A stretch of 64,000 nucleotides of DNA from Pseudooceanicola marinus. Lineage in GTDB: Bacteria; Pseudomonadota; Alphaproteobacteria; Rhodobacterales; Rhodobacteraceae. The DNA lies in NCBI RefSeq assembly GCF_002786295.1, contig NZ_PGTC01000015.1, positions 270,669-334,668 of the forward strand, read 5' to 3'. Made by a program: the position numbers and the translations under genes. Each line of letters starts with the position of its first letter. Position 1 is the stretch's first letter. Under the pieces are notes generated by a model. That model ran no database searches. It was not told the origin of the DNA and saw only the letters and a list, made by a program, of their open reading frames with translations. Shown here one piece after another: positions 1 to 9,013 of this stretch.

Positions 1-520
1 GCAGGTAGCCGCGGTAAAGCAGCTCTTCGGAGGCCGTCTGCACCAGCAGCGCCGCCAGTGCCAGCGGCAGGGCCAGCAGCCAGGGACCGGCGGGGCGGAT
101 CTCCTCGATGGCGGCGAAGTCGCTCCAGGGCGGCATGAACTGCACCACCATGTAGAAGGCCATGGCGCCGAGAAAGCCGCGGGTCATCAGCCGCAGGCCC
201 TGTCCGCGGGCTCCGATCAGGCTGCGGGCGGGGCGGTGGTGCAGCCGTTCGGTGACAAAGGCGGTGGCGAGACCCAAGAAGCCATAGCTGGCCAGTTGCA
301 CCATCAGCCCGGCAGGCGTCGTGCCCTCGAAGACGGCGATGGCCAGGGCCGGTGCCAGGCTGTCCAGCGCCGCATCGAAACCCCGGATCGCCAGGGCAAA
401 GATCGCCTCGATCGCCGTCAGGCCCAGCAGGATGCGCCACAGCTCGGGGCTTTGCAGGGCGGGGGCGGCGAAGGCACCGTGACGGTGGTAGGCGCGGGCC
501 GGGTCGAAGAAGGCGCTCAT
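1..520 (-). CDS. CPBP-family intramembrane metalloprotease, C-terminus outside window
   Basis: Partial membrane protein; 173 residues are visible and the frame is still open at the left edge. Hydrophobic segments lie around residues 28-48, 78-92, 112-124 and 146-162. The last visible residues read TASEELLYRGYL, which is the EExxxR motif that marks CPBP (CAAX protease and bacteriocin-processing) glutamic proteases; the family's later His motifs would lie beyond the edge. The ATG overlaps the stop of the upstream CPBP gene by four bases (ATGA), so the two are translationally coupled and very probably tandem paralogues. Family assignment rests on the motif and topology; substrate unknown. Confidence 0.8.
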   Translation of the reverse strand, partial: MSAFFDPARAYHRHGAFAAPALQSPELWRILLGLTAIEAIFALAIRGFDAALDSLAPALAIAVFEGTTPAGLMVQLASYGFLGLATAFVTERLHHRPARSLIGARGQGLRLMTRGFLGAMAFYMVVQFMPPWSDFAAIEEIRPAGPWLLALPLALAALLVQTASEELLYRGYL

Positions 521-1368
521 CGCCGCAGGGCCAGCCGCGCGGTCAGCCAGAGCACGAAGGTGCTGGCCAGTTCCACCGGGATCAGCGGCAGCAGCGCCGG
601 ATCGTCCTGGCGGATCGTCAGGTGGTAAAGGGCCAGCCCGCCCAGTTCGTCGCCGAAGGACACCCCCAGCAGGGCGATGCAGTTGTTGAGGAAATGCAGC
701 GCCAGCGCCGGACCCAGGGTGCCCGCCCGCGCCGTCAGGTCGCCGGCGGCCAGCCCGAATGCCGCGGCAGAGACGACGAACCAGATGGCGTTGTCGCCTG
801 CGGTAGCGTCGAAATGCAGCGCCCCGAAGATCAGCGCGGGCAGGCCCAGCCACAGCGCGGGGTGATCCAGCCGCGCTTGTAGCCGCCCTTGCAGGTAGCC
901 GCGGAACAGGAACTCCTCCGCCGAGACCTGGATCGCCACGGCCGTCAGCCCCGGCACCAGCCAGCGCAGCCAGGTGCCGGTCGACAGGTAGCGGCGTGGC
1001 TCCAGCGCCTCGGACATGGGCAGCAGCGAGATCACGAGGACCACCGGCAGGGCGTAGAGCAGGACCCGCCCGCCCTGGCGCAGGGTCAGGGGCAGCGATC
1101 CGATCAGCACGCCCAGGCCACGCCCGTGCAGAAGCCGCAGCACCAGTTCCAGGGCCAGCAGCGCCACCGCGAAGGACGACAGCATGACGAGGGTGGCCAC
1201 CTGGCGCCCCGCCATCATTGCCGAGATGATCGGTGTCAGCGCGATGAACCACAGCGACAGCAGCACCGCGTAGAAGACGACGAACAGCAAGAACCCCGCG
1301 CCGGTGCGCCACAGGGCGGGCGGTGTATCCCGCCAGGGCGGTGTCGAGTCGGGGGAAGGGCCTGTCAT
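517..1368 (-). CDS. CPBP-family intramembrane metalloprotease
   Basis: Multi-spanning inner-membrane protein of about 283 residues when started at the ATG at 1368 (MTGPSPDST); a longer frame to 1470 has an Arg/Gly-rich, non-membrane N-terminus and looks artefactual. Two hydrophobic N-terminal segments are followed by more spans, then the motif EEFLFRGYL (EExxxR), a second motif FGALHFDA (FxxxH) and a late ALHFLNN segment with the third catalytic His/Asn. All elements of the CPBP fold are therefore present. In bacteria these proteins are linked to peptide processing or membrane stress, but the substrate cannot be told here. It leads a two-gene unit with the edge CPBP gene. Confidence 0.85.
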   Translation of the reverse strand: MTGPSPDSTPPWRDTPPALWRTGAGFLLFVVFYAVLLSLWFIALTPIISAMMAGRQVATLVMLSSFAVALLALELVLRLLHGRGLGVLIGSLPLTLRQGGRVLLYALPVVLVISLLPMSEALEPRRYLSTGTWLRWLVPGLTAVAIQVSAEEFLFRGYLQGRLQARLDHPALWLGLPALIFGALHFDATAGDNAIWFVVSAAAFGLAAGDLTARAGTLGPALALHFLNNCIALLGVSFGDELGGLALYHLTIRQDDPALLPLIPVELASTFVLWLTARLALRR

Positions 1369-1547
1369 GCGAGGCAAGCTAGCGCCCCCCCGGGGCGCCC
1401 GCAATCGCGCTTCTCGCGCCGTGCCCCGCGGCACAAAGGCGCCCGCGCCGGGCGGGCCGCCGTGTCGCATCTGCGCCGGACGGGCTTGTGCGGGGCGGGG
1501 CGGTCATTTATCCCCATGCCAGCCACAAGATCGGGGGAGCTGCTTCC

Positions 1548-3305
1548 ATGACGAAGTTCGACAAGTCCAAACTGCCCAGCCGCCATGTCACGGAAGGTCC
1601 GTCGCGCGCGCCGCACCGCTCCTACCTTTACGCGATGGGCCTTGGCGAGGACGAGATTCACCAGCCGCTGGTCGGCGTCGCGACCTGCTGGAACGAGGCC
1701 GCCCCTTGTAACATCGCCCTGAACCGTCAGGCCCAGGCCGTGAAGCTGGGCGTGAAGGCCGCCGAGGGCACGCCGCGCGAATTCACCACCATCACCGTGA
1801 CCGACGGCATGGCCATGGGCCACGAGGGCATGCGCAGCTCGCTCGCCTCGCGCGAAGCCATCGCCGATACGGTGGAGCTGACCATGCGCGGCCACTGCTA
1901 CGACGCGGTCGTGGGCCTTGCGGGCTGTGACAAGTCGCTGCCGGGCATGATGATGGCCATGGTGCGCCTGAACGTGCCGTCGGTCTTCATCTACGGGGGC
2001 TCGATCCTGCCGGGCAAGGCGCCCCAGGTCGACGAGATCCCCGAGGACTTCCGCTCGCGCGATCTGACCGTGCAGGACATGTTCGAGGCCGTGGGCCGGC
2101 ACCAGAATCACGACCTGAGCGACGCCGCTCTGGCGATGCTGGAACGGGTGGCCTGCCCCTCCGCCGGCGCCTGCGGTGGCCAGTTCACCGCCAACACCAT
2201 GGCCTGCGTGTCCGAGGCCATTGGCCTGGCGCTGATGAACTCGTCGGGCATGCCCGCGCCGTATGAATCCCGCGATCAATACGGCGAGGCTTCGGGCCGC
2301 GCGGTGATGAACCTGATCGAGAAGAACATCCGCGCCCGCGACATCGTCACCAAGGAATCGCTGATCAACGCGGCCCGCGTCGTGGCCTGCACCGGCGGTT
2401 CGACCAACGCCGGTCTGCACCTGCCTGCCATCGCGCATGAGGCCGGGATCGACTTCAACCTGTTCGACGTCTGCGACATCTTCCACGACACCCCCTATTT
2501 CGTCGACCTGAAGCCGGGCGGCACCTATGTCGCCAAGGACCTGTTCGATGCTGGCGGCATCCCCGTGGTGATGAAGGAGCTGCGCAAGGCGGGCCTGATC
2601 TACGAGGACTGCATGACCGCCTCGGGCCGGTCGCTGGGCGAGGAACTGGATCGCATCGACCGCGAGGCCGATGGCAAGGTGATCTATTCCATCGACACGC
2701 CGATCACCAAGACCGGCGGCGTCGTGGGCCTGAAGGGCAACATCGCCCCCGAAGGCGCCATCGTGAAGGTGGCCGGCATGGCCGCCGAGCAGCAGGTCTT
2801 CACCGGCCCCGCGCGCGTCTTCGAATGCGAGGAAGATGCCTTCGAGGCGGTGCAGAACCGTGGCTACGAGGAAGGCGAAGTGATCGTCATCCGCAACGAG
2901 GGCCCCTCCGGCGGTCCCGGCATGCGCGAGATGCTGGCCACCACCGCGGCCCTGTCGGGTCAGGGCATGGGCAAGAAGGTGGCGCTGATCACCGACGGCC
3001 GTTTCTCCGGCGCGACGCGCGGCTTCTGCGTCGGCCACGTCGGCCCCGAGGCGGCCCACGGCGGGCCGATTGCCTTGCTGAAGAACGGCGACATGATCAC
3101 CATCGACGCCATCAAGGGCACCATTGACGTGGACCTGCCCGAGGCCGAGCTGGAGGCCCGCAAGGCCGACTGGGCCGGGCCGAAGGACACGATCTATGCC
3201 TCCGGCGCGCTGTGGAAATATGCCCAGCTGGTCGGCTCGACCTACCTGGGCGCCGTGACCCATCCCGGCGGCAAGGCCGAGAAGCATGTCTACGCCGATC
3301 TTTGA
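1548..3305 (+). CDS. ilvD: dihydroxy-acid dehydratase
   Basis: Cytosolic Fe-S enzyme that dehydrates 2,3-dihydroxy-3-methylbutanoate and its isoleucine-branch homologue to 2-keto acids in valine, leucine, isoleucine and pantothenate synthesis. The ATG at 1548 ([12 protein letters not shown]) is preceded by GGGGGAG at about 1532 and gives 585 residues. Visible family signatures: APCN near residue 49, [12 protein letters not shown] near residue 125, the cysteine-rich [16 protein letters not shown] around residue 203 and the C-terminal [20 protein letters not shown]. The three conserved Cys regions are those that hold the cluster. It is slightly shorter than the E. coli enzyme. The 3' end overlaps the next gene by 20 bases. 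Sugar-acid dehydratases are related, but the overall match favours IlvD. Confidence 0.95.
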   Translation: MTKFDKSKLPSRHVTEGPSRAPHRSYLYAMGLGEDEIHQPLVGVATCWNEAAPCNIALNRQAQAVKLGVKAAEGTPREFTTITVTDGMAMGHEGMRSSLASREAIADTVELTMRGHCYDAVVGLAGCDKSLPGMMMAMVRLNVPSVFIYGGSILPGKAPQVDEIPEDFRSRDLTVQDMFEAVGRHQNHDLSDAALAMLERVACPSAGACGGQFTANTMACVSEAIGLALMNSSGMPAPYESRDQYGEASGRAVMNLIEKNIRARDIVTKESLINAARVVACTGGSTNAGLHLPAIAHEAGIDFNLFDVCDIFHDTPYFVDLKPGGTYVAKDLFDAGGIPVVMKELRKAGLIYEDCMTASGRSLGEELDRIDREADGKVIYSIDTPITKTGGVVGLKGNIAPEGAIVKVAGMAAEQQVFTGPARVFECEEDAFEAVQNRGYEEGEVIVIRNEGPSGGPGMREMLATTAALSGQGMGKKVALITDGRFSGATRGFCVGHVGPEAAHGGPIALLKNGDMITIDAIKGTIDVDLPEAELEARKADWAGPKDTIYASGALWKYAQLVGSTYLGAVTHPGGKAEKHVYADL

Positions 3306-4101
3306 TCGGCTCCGGGCCGGGCGGGGCACGTCCCGCGCGGCCCGCGCCCTGACCGCCGCCGCGCGCCCCTGGCGTGCGGCGTTTCTGCTGCCGCTTTGCC
3401 TTATGCTCTCGGCTTGCCTGGAGACCGCGGGCACACCGTCTGCCGGGTTCCGACAGGTTGAGGAACAGGGACGGGGCGGCGGGCTCTTTGCCTCCATGCG
3501 TCGACCGATCGGACCGGTTCTGGTCACTGCTGCCACGGCAGGGGGCGACGTGGTGATCCGCGGGCCTGAGGATTACTGCATCGAGGGGCGAAGCCTGAAG
3601 ACCCGGGCGCGGGGCGGTTTCGCCTTGCTGGCCCGCTGCGACATCCTGTCAGGCGGCGAGATGGGCGACCCGGTGGCCCTGGCGCTGCTGACCGCGACGG
3701 TCACACCCTATGAGGGCGCGGAGCTGCCCCCGGCGCGCGCGCTGGCGGCGGATTTCGCCGGGATGGACGTGTTGGAGGTAATGGACCGCGACGGCGTGCG
3801 CCTGTTGCACCTGGGCAAGGGCGGCAATGCGCGCGTGTCCGCCGCCGATCCCCGGCAATGGCGGGCCACCTTCCTGCTGAACGGCTACGCGGTGTCTCTG
3901 GCGGCCTACGGGCCGAAGGACAGCTCGGTCGCCGGCGCCGCTGGCCGACCGATCCTGCTGGCCATGGCCCGGGCAATCCGGGCCGCCAGCCCCGACCGGC
4001 CCGGCGGCCAGGACCCGGCCGCCAAGGCCGCCACCGATGGGGCCGGCCTGGCCGAGCAGGAGCCCGAAGGATTGGGCACGACCCTCAACGCGCCCGATTG
4101 A
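3286..4101 (+). CDS. putative lipoprotein of unknown function
   Basis: About 271 residues. A basic N-terminus is followed by a hydrophobic stretch and the lipobox LSAC (residues 42-45), so the mature protein is expected to be lipid-anchored at the Cys. After it come [12 protein letters not shown] and an alternating beta-type sequence with two further cysteines (YCIEG, ARCDI) that could form a disulfide. No catalytic motif is recognised. The chosen ATG lies inside the end of ilvD (20-base overlap); the unusually long pre-lipobox segment of about 40 residues means a later non-ATG start is possible. Position behind ilvD suggests co-transcription only. Confidence 0.65.
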   Translation: MSTPIFDRLRAGRGTSRAARALTAAARPWRAAFLLPLCLMLSACLETAGTPSAGFRQVEEQGRGGGLFASMRRPIGPVLVTAATAGGDVVIRGPEDYCIEGRSLKTRARGGFALLARCDILSGGEMGDPVALALLTATVTPYEGAELPPARALAADFAGMDVLEVMDRDGVRLLHLGKGGNARVSAADPRQWRATFLLNGYAVSLAAYGPKDSSVAGAAGRPILLAMARAIRAASPDRPGGQDPAAKAATDGAGLAEQEPEGLGTTLNAPD

Positions 4102-4282
4102 GGGCGCGACCGGCGCGGCAGAAAGGCCATAGGCGGCCCTCTGCGATGCAGCGCTGCCGCCGCACATGGTTGTTTCCCGGCCCGGCTGGGGTAACCTGAT
4201 GCGGTGACCACGGGCGGCGATGCCCCTCGGGCCGGGAGAGTGCCCAGAGCGGCAGGCAGAGACAGGACGGACCGACGGCAAG

Positions 4283-5056
4283 ATGGCAGGACCACGACGC
4301 TCATTCCTCGACAGGCTGGTGAACCGGTCCGAACTGCGCCGCTGGAGCAGCCGGGCCCGCAAGGTGCACACCGCCCCCCTGTCCGAGCTGCGCGCGCAGC
4401 GCAACCAGGCCCGGGCCCTGCGCGGCAGCCTCGACTACCTGATCTATTTCGGCGACAGCCGCCTGGCCCTGCCCACCATCGGGTCGAATGCCTTCCCGGT
4501 GCCCCATGGTACCGACTGGTCCTGGCGGCCGCAGCTGTGGCGCGGCCCGCTGGCGCAGCACGGGCTGACCGCCGTCGCCTCCGGCGAGAAGCTGGGCGAA
4601 GAGGTGACGATGTTCCACGATTGCGAAACGTCGGAGCTGACCCTGCGCCAGGTGCGCAACCACCGCGAAAGCGACCTGGCGCCCTATGCCCTGCGCATGG
4701 ATGTCTTCGGCTTCGACGGGTCCTTCCTGTCGCTGGTGGTCAACCTGCCGGACGAGGCGCTGGAGGGGCTGCGCAAACGCCACCTGATCCGCCTCGACAC
4801 GCTGGTGCAGATGGAAAAGCCGCTGGCGATCTTCGCCCGGCTGAACATCAAGCACGGCCCCAACACCGAACAGCTGATCCGCGAACTGCCCCTGCACGAG
4901 GCCGATCGCATGGTCGAGTTCGACCTGGCCTATTCCGACATCAACGAGAAGCGGATCGAAAAGGCCTGGATCGACCTGATCTTCGAGGGGCCGCAGATGA
5001 ACGAGGTCACGCTGCGCGATTTCACCCTCAGCCGCCGGCCCCGCGCCGATCTGTGA
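4283..5056 (+). CDS. DUF6478-type conserved protein
   Basis: Soluble protein of about 257 residues; the ATG at 4283 (MAGPRRSFLDRL) is preferred over the in-frame ATG at 4220 because the extra 21 residues look non-coding, though no strong ribosome site supports either. The sequence has a basic N-terminal helix, a conserved-looking centre (GTDWSWRPQLWRGPL, then FHDCETSELTLRQ) and a C-terminal segment ending LSRRPRADL. I recognise it as the DUF6478 type found in Rhodobacteraceae; function is not known. It is followed after 45 bases by a small gene on the same strand, probably the same transcript. Confidence 0.75.
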   Translation: MAGPRRSFLDRLVNRSELRRWSSRARKVHTAPLSELRAQRNQARALRGSLDYLIYFGDSRLALPTIGSNAFPVPHGTDWSWRPQLWRGPLAQHGLTAVASGEKLGEEVTMFHDCETSELTLRQVRNHRESDLAPYALRMDVFGFDGSFLSLVVNLPDEALEGLRKRHLIRLDTLVQMEKPLAIFARLNIKHGPNTEQLIRELPLHEADRMVEFDLAYSDINEKRIEKAWIDLIFEGPQMNEVTLRDFTLSRRPRADL

Positions 5057-5101
5057 TCCACCCGCCGGCCCCGTTCCCCAAACCCCGATCAAGGTGCCCC
5101 G

Positions 5102-5485
5102 ATGACCAGCCAGACCACCCTGAGCAAGACCCGCCTTTTCGCCGGCCAGTGGGAAGGGGTCCTGTCCGTGCCCGACGGCGCGCCGGCGCCGCAGATCGAG
5201 GTGGTGGTCCACGACGAACGCATCGACGACGTGGCCGTGGCCAAGATGGAGGCGCCGGGCGACTGGGCCGTCACCGTGCCGATCCCGCCGGAGGTCCTGT
5301 CGGATGGTGTGCAGATCTTCCTGATCCGCGACCGGGCCACCGACGAGGTGCTGAATTCCTTCGTGGTCATGGCCGGGGAAGAGGTCAGCGATACAGTCCA
5401 GGCCGAGATCCTGCTGCTGCGGGCGGAACTGGACATGCTGAAACGCGCCTTCCGCCGCCATTGCGTCGAAACCGGCACCGCCTGA
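5102..5485 (+). CDS. small conserved hypothetical protein
   Basis: 127 residues, acidic, with no signal peptide or membrane segment. The N-terminal two thirds looks like a beta-rich domain (alternating V/I strands, GDWAVTVPIP), ending in a predicted amphipathic helix rich in Leu, Arg and Glu (residues 100-120, LLLRAELDMLKRAFRR) that could mediate oligomerisation. Codon use matches the neighbours, which supports it being a real gene. It directly follows the DUF6478-type gene and probably acts with it. No function is proposed. Confidence 0.6.
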   Translation: MTSQTTLSKTRLFAGQWEGVLSVPDGAPAPQIEVVVHDERIDDVAVAKMEAPGDWAVTVPIPPEVLSDGVQIFLIRDRATDEVLNSFVVMAGEEVSDTVQAEILLLRAELDMLKRAFRRHCVETGTA

Positions 5486-5652
5486 GCGCAGCCGCAGCGC
5501 CGGTTTTTCGAGAGTGACGCCATTCGGCGCCTCCCGTTTCCTCAGCTGCAACTATCCCGTGGAAAATCGCGATATTGTCGGCTGCCTGCCCACTTCCTGC
5601 CTTGATCGACGCTGATAAACGTCGCTGACCATCCGGTAATACAGGTAGGACT

Positions 5653-6558
5653 ATGGATCGGCTGACGGAAATGGAGGCGTTCGCCACGGTGGTGGACCAG
5701 GGCGGGTTCACCGACGCGGCGAAGAAGATGGGGATCTCGAAATCCGCCGTCTCGAAGCATGTCTCCTCGCTGGAGGCGCGCCTGGGCGCCCGCCTGTTGA
5801 ACCGCACCACGCGCCGCGTGTCGCCGACGGAAATCGGTCTGGCCTACTATGACCGCGCCCGCCGCGTGTTGAACGACGCGGGCGAGGCCGATGCGCTGGT
5901 GACCTCGATGCAATCGGCGCCCTCCGGCATCCTGCGAATCTCGGTCGCCACGGATTTCGGGGTGAATCACCTGTCGCCGGTGCTGGGCCGCTTCCTGCAG
6001 GAATATCCCGACATCACCGTGAACATGGTGCTGAACAACCGCTACGTCGAACTGATCTCCGAAGGGTTCGACATGGCGATTCGCATTGGCGAGCTGGAGG
6101 ACAGCTCGCTTCGGGCCCGCAAGCTGACGGAGACGGCGCAGCGGATGATCGCGGCCCCGTCCTATTTCGAGAAATACGGGCGACCGGCCAAGATCGACGA
6201 CCTGAACGAGCACAAGCTGCTGCACTACTCCAGCCAGGCCTCGGGCAACGTGTGGAAGCTGACGGCGCCCTCGGGCGAGAAACGCCAGATCCGCACCGCC
6301 GGCTGGCTGTCGGTGAACGACGGGCAGTCGCTGCTGAACGCGGCCATCGCGGGGCTGGGCATCGCCTATCTGCCGTCCTTCCTCTACCACAAGGCGATGA
6401 AACAGGGCCTGGTCGAGGATGCGATCCCCGATTTGCCGACCGAGATGCAGGGCATCTATGCGGTCTATCCGCCGGGCCGGTTCACCCAGCCCAAGGTGCG
6501 CGCCTTCATCGATTTCCTGGTCGAGGCCTTCCAGAACAAGGGCCCGCTGGACTGGTGA
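5653..6558 (+). CDS. LysR-family transcriptional regulator
   Basis: 301 residues. The N-terminal winged helix-turn-helix is clear: MDRLTEMEAFATVVDQGGF, then DAAKKMGISKSAVSKHVSSLE and RLLNRTTRRVSPTEIG, the classical LysR DNA-binding layout (residues 1-60). The remainder is the periplasmic-binding-protein-like effector domain, with LRISVATDFG and the MAIRIGELEDSSL segment typical of the CrgA/DmlR-like branch. The upstream 167-base spacer contains an AT-rich stretch (AAAATCGCGATATTG) that may hold its promoter or operator. Neighbours do not indicate the effector. A strong terminator lies 50 bases after the stop. Confidence 0.9.
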   Translation: MDRLTEMEAFATVVDQGGFTDAAKKMGISKSAVSKHVSSLEARLGARLLNRTTRRVSPTEIGLAYYDRARRVLNDAGEADALVTSMQSAPSGILRISVATDFGVNHLSPVLGRFLQEYPDITVNMVLNNRYVELISEGFDMAIRIGELEDSSLRARKLTETAQRMIAAPSYFEKYGRPAKIDDLNEHKLLHYSSQASGNVWKLTAPSGEKRQIRTAGWLSVNDGQSLLNAAIAGLGIAYLPSFLYHKAMKQGLVEDAIPDLPTEMQGIYAVYPPGRFTQPKVRAFIDFLVEAFQNKGPLDW

Positions 6559-6607
6559 TCCAGCCCTGCTGATCCTCCCCTCCCGTGTCTCAGTCACGGA
6601 CCTCACG

Positions 6608-6635
6608 CCCCGGTCACTGGCCGGGGTTTTCTTTT
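6608..6635 (+). terminator. rho-independent terminator of the LysR gene
   Basis: CCCCGG and CCGGGG arms (6608-6613 and 6621-6626) are followed at once by TTTTCTTTT. It lies between two convergent genes and reads well only on the plus strand. Confidence 0.85.
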
Positions 6636-6648
6636 GCGATCAGGGGGG

Positions 6649-7677
6649 TCAGGGCAGCAGGATCGCCTCGACCCGGCGGTTGGCCTTGCGGCCCTCTTCG
6701 GTGGCGTTGCTGGCAATGGGGGCCAGGTAGCCGACGCCGTGGGCCTCGATCCGGTCTGGCGCGATGCCATGGGCCTGGATCAGCCGTTGCCGCACGGCCT
6801 CGGCCCGCTGGCGCGATAGGGTGCTGTTGGTGTCCAGGCTGCCTTCGCTGTCGGTATGCCCGACCAGCACCAGCCGTTGCGCCGGGCGCGCCGCCAGAAC
6901 CTCTTTCAGCGCATCCAGCGAGGCGGCAGGACCGTCCTCCAGCCGCACGGCGCCCGTGGCAAACCGCAGGTCCGACAATACCACGTGCCCGTCGCGGTCC
7001 AGCGTGGCGATGACATCGGCAGCGGCGGTGCCCAACTCAGGCGTGACGCTGCCGATCGGGGGCAGGGCGGGCAGGCCCTTGGTCAGAGCGTCGTCGTGGT
7101 CATCGTCCGGCTCGGGGGTGGTCGCCGCAGCCGTCGTGTCGGCCTCCACCACCTGCACATAGCCCGCGCTGCTGCTGCGACTGACCAGGAGGAAGACCAT
7201 CTGCGCGGGCGCCTCCGCCGTGCCGCTGCGGCGGGCGGTCAGGGCGCGATAGTCGAACAGATCGACGTTCATCGCCGGCGGTTCGATCACCTCCAGCGCG
7301 AAGCGGAAGTCGAAACCGCCGCAGCGCTGCGCGGCGCAGTCCAGCACGACCTCGAAGCCGTCGTCCTGCAGCCGCTCGCGCAACGGGCGCAGCAATTGCA
7401 GGCTGGTCACGTCGGAGGCCGGGACGACCCAGGCGCGGCGACTGATGGCGCCCTCGATGGCCTGCAAGGGCGGCGCGGCGGCGCCGGTGGCGGGGCCTGT
7501 GGGAAAGGCGTAGCTGTCGGGCGCGCGCCGGCTGGTGGCAGTCTGGCGCGCGGCATAGGGCAGGTCATCGGGCAGGACCTCGGCGCGCGCCCTGCCGGGC
7601 GGGGCCAGCGGGACGGCCAGCAGGCCGAGCGCAAGCGCCACCAGGCGCCACCGCCGCTGTCCCTGTCCCGCCGCCAT
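6649..7677 (-). CDS. OmpA-family peptidoglycan-binding envelope protein
   Basis: 342 residues with an N-terminal signal peptide (basic start, hydrophobic core to about residue 32, ending RARAE). The middle part is unknown; a Cys pair (LDCAAQRCGG, near 120) may form a disulfide. The last 110 residues are a clear OmpA C-terminal domain: ATGAVRLEDG, LVLVGHTDSEGS, NSTLSRQRAEAVRQRL, HGVGYLAP and NRRVEAILLP, the part that holds diaminopimelate in peptidoglycan. No beta-barrel is evident, so it is a periplasmic or surface anchor rather than a porin. It is the last gene of a four-gene operon and abuts the AhpD-like gene with no spacing. Confidence 0.85.
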   Translation of the reverse strand: MAAGQGQRRWRLVALALGLLAVPLAPPGRARAEVLPDDLPYAARQTATSRRAPDSYAFPTGPATGAAAPPLQAIEGAISRRAWVVPASDVTSLQLLRPLRERLQDDGFEVVLDCAAQRCGGFDFRFALEVIEPPAMNVDLFDYRALTARRSGTAEAPAQMVFLLVSRSSSAGYVQVVEADTTAAATTPEPDDDHDDALTKGLPALPPIGSVTPELGTAAADVIATLDRDGHVVLSDLRFATGAVRLEDGPAASLDALKEVLAARPAQRLVLVGHTDSEGSLDTNSTLSRQRAEAVRQRLIQAHGIAPDRIEAHGVGYLAPIASNATEEGRKANRRVEAILLP

Positions 7678-8241
7678 TCAGCGTGCCTGGCCGTGGTATT
7701 CGGGGTTCGGGCGCATGTCGACGGCGCTGGCGATCCGGTTGGTCATGTTGAAGAAGCCCGCCACGTTGGCGATGTCCCAGATGTCCCGATCGCTGAACCC
7801 TGCGTCGCGCAGGATCTGCCGGTCGGCCTCCTCGATCCGCGCGCTGGCCTCGGTCACCTTCACGGCGAAATCCAGCATGGCGCGCTGGCGCGGCTCCAGG
7901 TCCGCCACGCGATAGTTCATCACCATCATCTCGCCCAGCTCGGGCGTGCCCATCTCGCGCACGGCGGCGCCATGGGCGGTCTGGCAGTAGAAGCAGCTGT
8001 TGATCGAGCTGACCACCACCGCGATCATTTCGCGCTCCAGCTTCGACAGCCCGCTCTCGCCCAGCATCAGGTCATTGTATAGGCCGGTGAAGGCCTCCAG
8101 CTTGGCGATGTCGAAGGCATGCGCTTTCAGCACGTTGGGCACCATGCCCAGCTTGTCCTGGCAGACGTCGAAATATTTCTGCGTCCGTTCGGGCAGCGGG
8201 TCCACCATCGGCAGGTCGAGCGCGGTCACTTGGTCGGTCAT
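7678..8241 (-). CDS. peroxidase-related protein, AhpD/carboxymuconolactone decarboxylase fold
   Basis: 187 residues, cytosolic, all-helical. The motif SSINSCFYCQTAHGAAVRE (residues 80-98) contains the CxxC and downstream His that make up the thiol peroxidase site of AhpD-like proteins. The N-terminal MVDPLPERTQKYFDVCQ and the C-terminal ADMRPNPEYH match the 'uncharacterised peroxidase-related enzyme' branch. It probably reduces hydroperoxides or serves as a redox partner; the electron donor is unknown. The stop is immediately before the ATG of the OmpA-like gene and 16 bases separate it from the GNAT gene, so it is an operon member. Confidence 0.85.
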   Translation of the reverse strand: MTDQVTALDLPMVDPLPERTQKYFDVCQDKLGMVPNVLKAHAFDIAKLEAFTGLYNDLMLGESGLSKLEREMIAVVVSSINSCFYCQTAHGAAVREMGTPELGEMMVMNYRVADLEPRQRAMLDFAVKVTEASARIEEADRQILRDAGFSDRDIWDIANVAGFFNMTNRIASAVDMRPNPEYHGQAR

Positions 8242-8257
8242 GGGGTGTCTCCTCTCC

Positions 8258-9013
8258 TCATGACCCCTGACGGTAATGATAGGTGCCGACCTGCGCCATG
8301 CCGAGCGCGCGATAAAGTGCGTTTCCGCCGGTATTCGCCCGGGTCACCACCACGGCCAGCTCGCGCGCGCCATGATCGCGGGCCCAGCGGGCGGCGTCGA
8401 TCATCATCGCGCGGCCCATGCCGCGCCCGCGCACCTCCGGGGCGACCTCCAGCGCGTGCAACATGGCGATATCGCCGTCGATCCCGATATAGGCCGTGCC
8501 CCCGGGGCTGTTGTCGTAGCGTCCGATCAGCGAAGTCTTGGGGCAGGTGGCGCGGGCCATCACCTCCAGCCGGGCCGGGCCGATGCCGCCGGCGGCCCAG
8601 ATCTCGCGCTGGATCGCCAGCGGCTCCCAGGCGGTCAGGCTGACCCGTTCGGGGCTGGCGCCCTTGCCCAGCTCCGCCAGCTCGGCCGTGGCGCGGGCAT
8701 AGATCCACACCGGGTCGACGACGGTATAGCCGCGCGCCTCCAGCGCCGCGTCCAGCGCCGCATCCCCCGGTCGGAGGGAGAAGAGCGGCACCTGGCTCAT
8801 CTCGCGCATTGCCGCCTCGGCGGCGTCGATCTGGGCCGCCGTCACCTCGCCGCGCAGGGCGGAGGCGGAGGAGACACGCTTGCCCCCGCCACCGCCGCGG
8901 CGCAGCAGGAAGGGATCGGCGCGGCGGATCTCGGCGGGGGGCCAGGTGGTATCAACCACCGACATCATCTCCTCGGTGCGGTCCGGGGCCTGCGCGGGGT
9001 CGGTCCCGGTCAC
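8258..9013 (-). CDS. GNAT-family N-acetyltransferase
   Basis: 251 residues from a GTG at 9013 that overlaps the stop of the CinA-like gene by four bases (GTGA). The acetyl-CoA-binding motif A is seen near residue 188 as LEVAPEVRGRGMGRAMM (Q/RxxGxG/A type), followed by NTGGNALYRALGM, the usual motif B. The N-terminal half is a diverged GNAT-like domain, so the protein may be a double-domain acetyltransferase. A run of five glycines (residues 36-40) is unusual. Substrate unknown; the redox and damage-type neighbours do not settle it. Confidence 0.8.
   Translation of the reverse strand: MTGTDPAQAPDRTEEMMSVVDTTWPPAEIRRADPFLLRRGGGGGKRVSSASALRGEVTAAQIDAAEAAMREMSQVPLFSLRPGDAALDAALEARGYTVVDPVWIYARATAELAELGKGASPERVSLTAWEPLAIQREIWAAGGIGPARLEVMARATCPKTSLIGRYDNSPGGTAYIGIDGDIAMLHALEVAPEVRGRGMGRAMMIDAARWARDHGARELAVVVTRANTGGNALYRALGMAQVGTYHYRQGS

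Noticed and set aside
1365..3536. 723-codon open frame on the minus strand
   Set aside because: Antisense shadow of ilvD in high-GC DNA; His/Gly/Ala-rich sequence without any family feature, while ilvD is unmistakable.
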